Of a stretch of 64,000 bases of DNA, positions 62,902 to 64,000 are shown in pieces (position 1 is the stretch's first letter; every line of letters starts with the position of its first letter). Source of the DNA: Methylophilaceae bacterium (GTDB taxonomy: Bacteria; Pseudomonadota; Gammaproteobacteria; Burkholderiales; Methylophilaceae); the NCBI GenBank assembly GCA_947379975.1, contig CANCPF010000006.1:1-64000 (forward strand), in the 5' to 3' direction. A program made the translations under genes and the position numbers. The notes under the pieces are model-generated. The model ran no database searches and had not been told where the DNA came from. It saw only the letters and a list, made by a program, of their open reading frames with translations.

Positions 62902-63163
62902 TTAATTAGCGCATGACTAAAATTGGCTGAGACTTGTCACATGATTTTCAAATTAACTTGCTCTAAAGCTGACGCTCATCAACTAAATGGTTGAATCAAC
63001 TTACACTGTGAATTTTCAATCCAGCGATTTTCAGTCAAATAAATCAAATCAATCAAATCAATCACAGCATACGGATACCCTTAAATTTAAGCTTAATTTA
63101 GAACTAAGCAAGTTAGTTTAATGATGGGAGTGCTAGCATTAATTTCGCTTTAGTCTAAGCATA
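62902..63163. other. Intergenic region with a short tandem repeat
   Basis: Between the SOUL gene and rsmE. It contains AATCAAATC in tandem (63042-63064, period nine, about 2.5 copies). A 29-codon ATG frame with AGGG upstream lies just before (62812-62901) and is not called as a gene. Nothing else recognised. Confidence 0.4.
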
Positions 63164-63898
63164 CTAAAAATCACCCCATAACGTTTGCATGGCGGCAATG
63201 GTGGTTAATGCCGCAGTTTCCGTGCGTAAAATCCTTGGCCCTAACACAATGGACTGGAAGCCGTGAGTGCCGGCCAAGTCAATTTCAAATTGTGCTAAAC
63301 CACCTTCCGCACCTATTAATAATTGTGTTTCATCGCTAGGTTTTGCTAATTCAGCAAGGCGTAAGGCACCGACAGGATTAAGTAGTAATCTTGTGCTGTT
63401 GGCTTGCGGATTCGCCGCTAACCAGTGTTGCAAGCTCACGGGGGCATTAACGGTTGGCACTACCGCGCGGCCAGATTGTTCGCAGGCAGAAATGGCAATA
63501 TTCTGCCAATGCTCAGTACGTTTTTCAGCCCGTTCTGCAGAAAGTTTGACCACACTGCGCTGACTGGAAATTGGCTGAATTTTTGTCACGCCTAGCTCTA
63601 CGGCTTTTTGTATAGTGAAATCCATACGGTCGCCGCTGGAAATGGCTTGTAATAAAGTAATGGCTAATGGCGACTCATTCTTCACTGGATTGGCGGCGGT
63701 AACAATGGCAAATACAGAGTTTTTATTAATAGCAGTCAGCTCGCAATCATAGTCAAAACCATCACCGTTAAACACTATAGCGCTATCACCCACATTTAAG
63801 CGTAGCGCCCTTGTGGCATGCGCTGCTGCACTTTCTGAGAGTTGAATCGTCACCCCCAAAGCCAAAGGGTTGTTGGTGTAAAAGCGCAGATTTGCCAT
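63164..63898 (-). CDS. rsmE: 16S rRNA (uracil1498-N3)-methyltransferase RsmE
   Basis: SPOUT-class methyltransferase of 244 residues. An N-terminal PUA-like part (AAAHATRALRLNVGDSAIVF) is followed by the knotted SAM site: QKAVELGVTKIQPISSQRSV, LLIGAEGGLAQFEID and LGPRILRTETAALTTIAAM. It methylates U1498 of 16S rRNA. The gene is separate from its neighbours on the minus strand. Confidence 0.93.
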   Translation of the reverse strand: MANLRFYTNNPLALGVTIQLSESAAAHATRALRLNVGDSAIVFNGDGFDYDCELTAINKNSVFAIVTAANPVKNESPLAITLLQAISSGDRMDFTIQKAVELGVTKIQPISSQRSVVKLSAERAEKRTEHWQNIAISACEQSGRAVVPTVNAPVSLQHWLAANPQANSTRLLLNPVGALRLAELAKPSDETQLLIGAEGGLAQFEIDLAGTHGFQSIVLGPRILRTETAALTTIAAMQTLWGDF

Positions 63899-64000
63899 GA
63901 ATTGATAGTCTTTAAATGAAAGAGAAAAGTGATAATATAAACGTTAAAGCTGACATACTATGGGTATGTAGCGGTCTTATAAAAAGAGTGTTAGTTAATT

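Noticed and set aside
63042..63064. AATCAAATC repeats considered as a CRISPR or iteron array
   Set aside because: Only about two and a half copies of nine bases, no spacers and no replication gene nearby.

Overview
The window looks like a chromosomal segment of a methylotrophic betaproteobacterium, most likely Methylotenera or another member of the Methylophilaceae. The evidence is the 3' end of a XoxF-type (lanthanide-dependent) methanol dehydrogenase followed by xoxJ and cytochrome cL-like genes, an NAD-dependent formate dehydrogenase operon with its own molybdenum-cofactor genes, the low GC content, and typical betaproteobacterial families (DUF3579, DUF2788, type B L31). No tRNA, rRNA, intact IS element or CRISPR array was seen.

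Layout. 1-3480: methanol oxidation (xoxF end, xoxJ, two paralogous c-type cytochromes, each followed by a related hairpin). 3523-4869: type II NADH dehydrogenase. 4954-14194, all on the minus strand: moaA-mobA-mobB-moeA, then tonB, a histidine kinase, a Bcp-type peroxiredoxin, PhoH and LplT. 14282-20461 (plus): fdsG-fdsB-fdsA-fdhD-fdsD, divergent from moaA, so the Mo-enzyme and its cofactor pathway face each other across a gap of about 90 bp. 20535-23950: a membrane glycosyltransferase, then a small accessory patch with two gene remnants (a DUF1993 start and the tail of a chemoreceptor) and an EAL phosphodiesterase. 23979-30656: housekeeping genes (rpmE2, rho, trxA, a TlpA-like protein, DUF3579, dolP, yraN, rsmI, pyrC). 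30987-31329: RNase P RNA. 31812-50882: a complete division/cell-wall (dcw) cluster from mraZ to lpxC with a readable promoter and a four-box MraZ operator. 50976-57491: lytic transglycosylase, NDUFA9-like protein, CCA-adding enzyme and RelA. 57558-61730 (minus): argA-argB-pyrimidine nucleotidase-slmA-DUF2788. 62222-63898: SOUL heme protein and RsmE.

How the genes fit together. XoxF/XoxJ/cytochrome carry out periplasmic methanol oxidation and electron export, and Fds oxidises the resulting formate to CO2 with NADH formation. The Mo-cofactor genes supply bis-MGD to FdsA, and FdhD sulfurates it. The dcw genes are tightly packed with 4-base start/stop overlaps, which points to one long, translationally coupled transcript under MraZ control.

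The most unusual item is the N-acetylglutamate synthase (argA, 60108-61730). It carries an N-terminal XRE/Cro-type helix-turn-helix of about 65 residues in the same reading frame. Upstream of it lie a good sigma70-type promoter (TTGTAT, 17 bp, TATAAT) and a perfect dyad, ATGTAA-TAT-TTACAT, centred at the predicted transcription start. Together these suggest an arginine-pathway enzyme that may regulate its own gene. This is inferred from sequence only.
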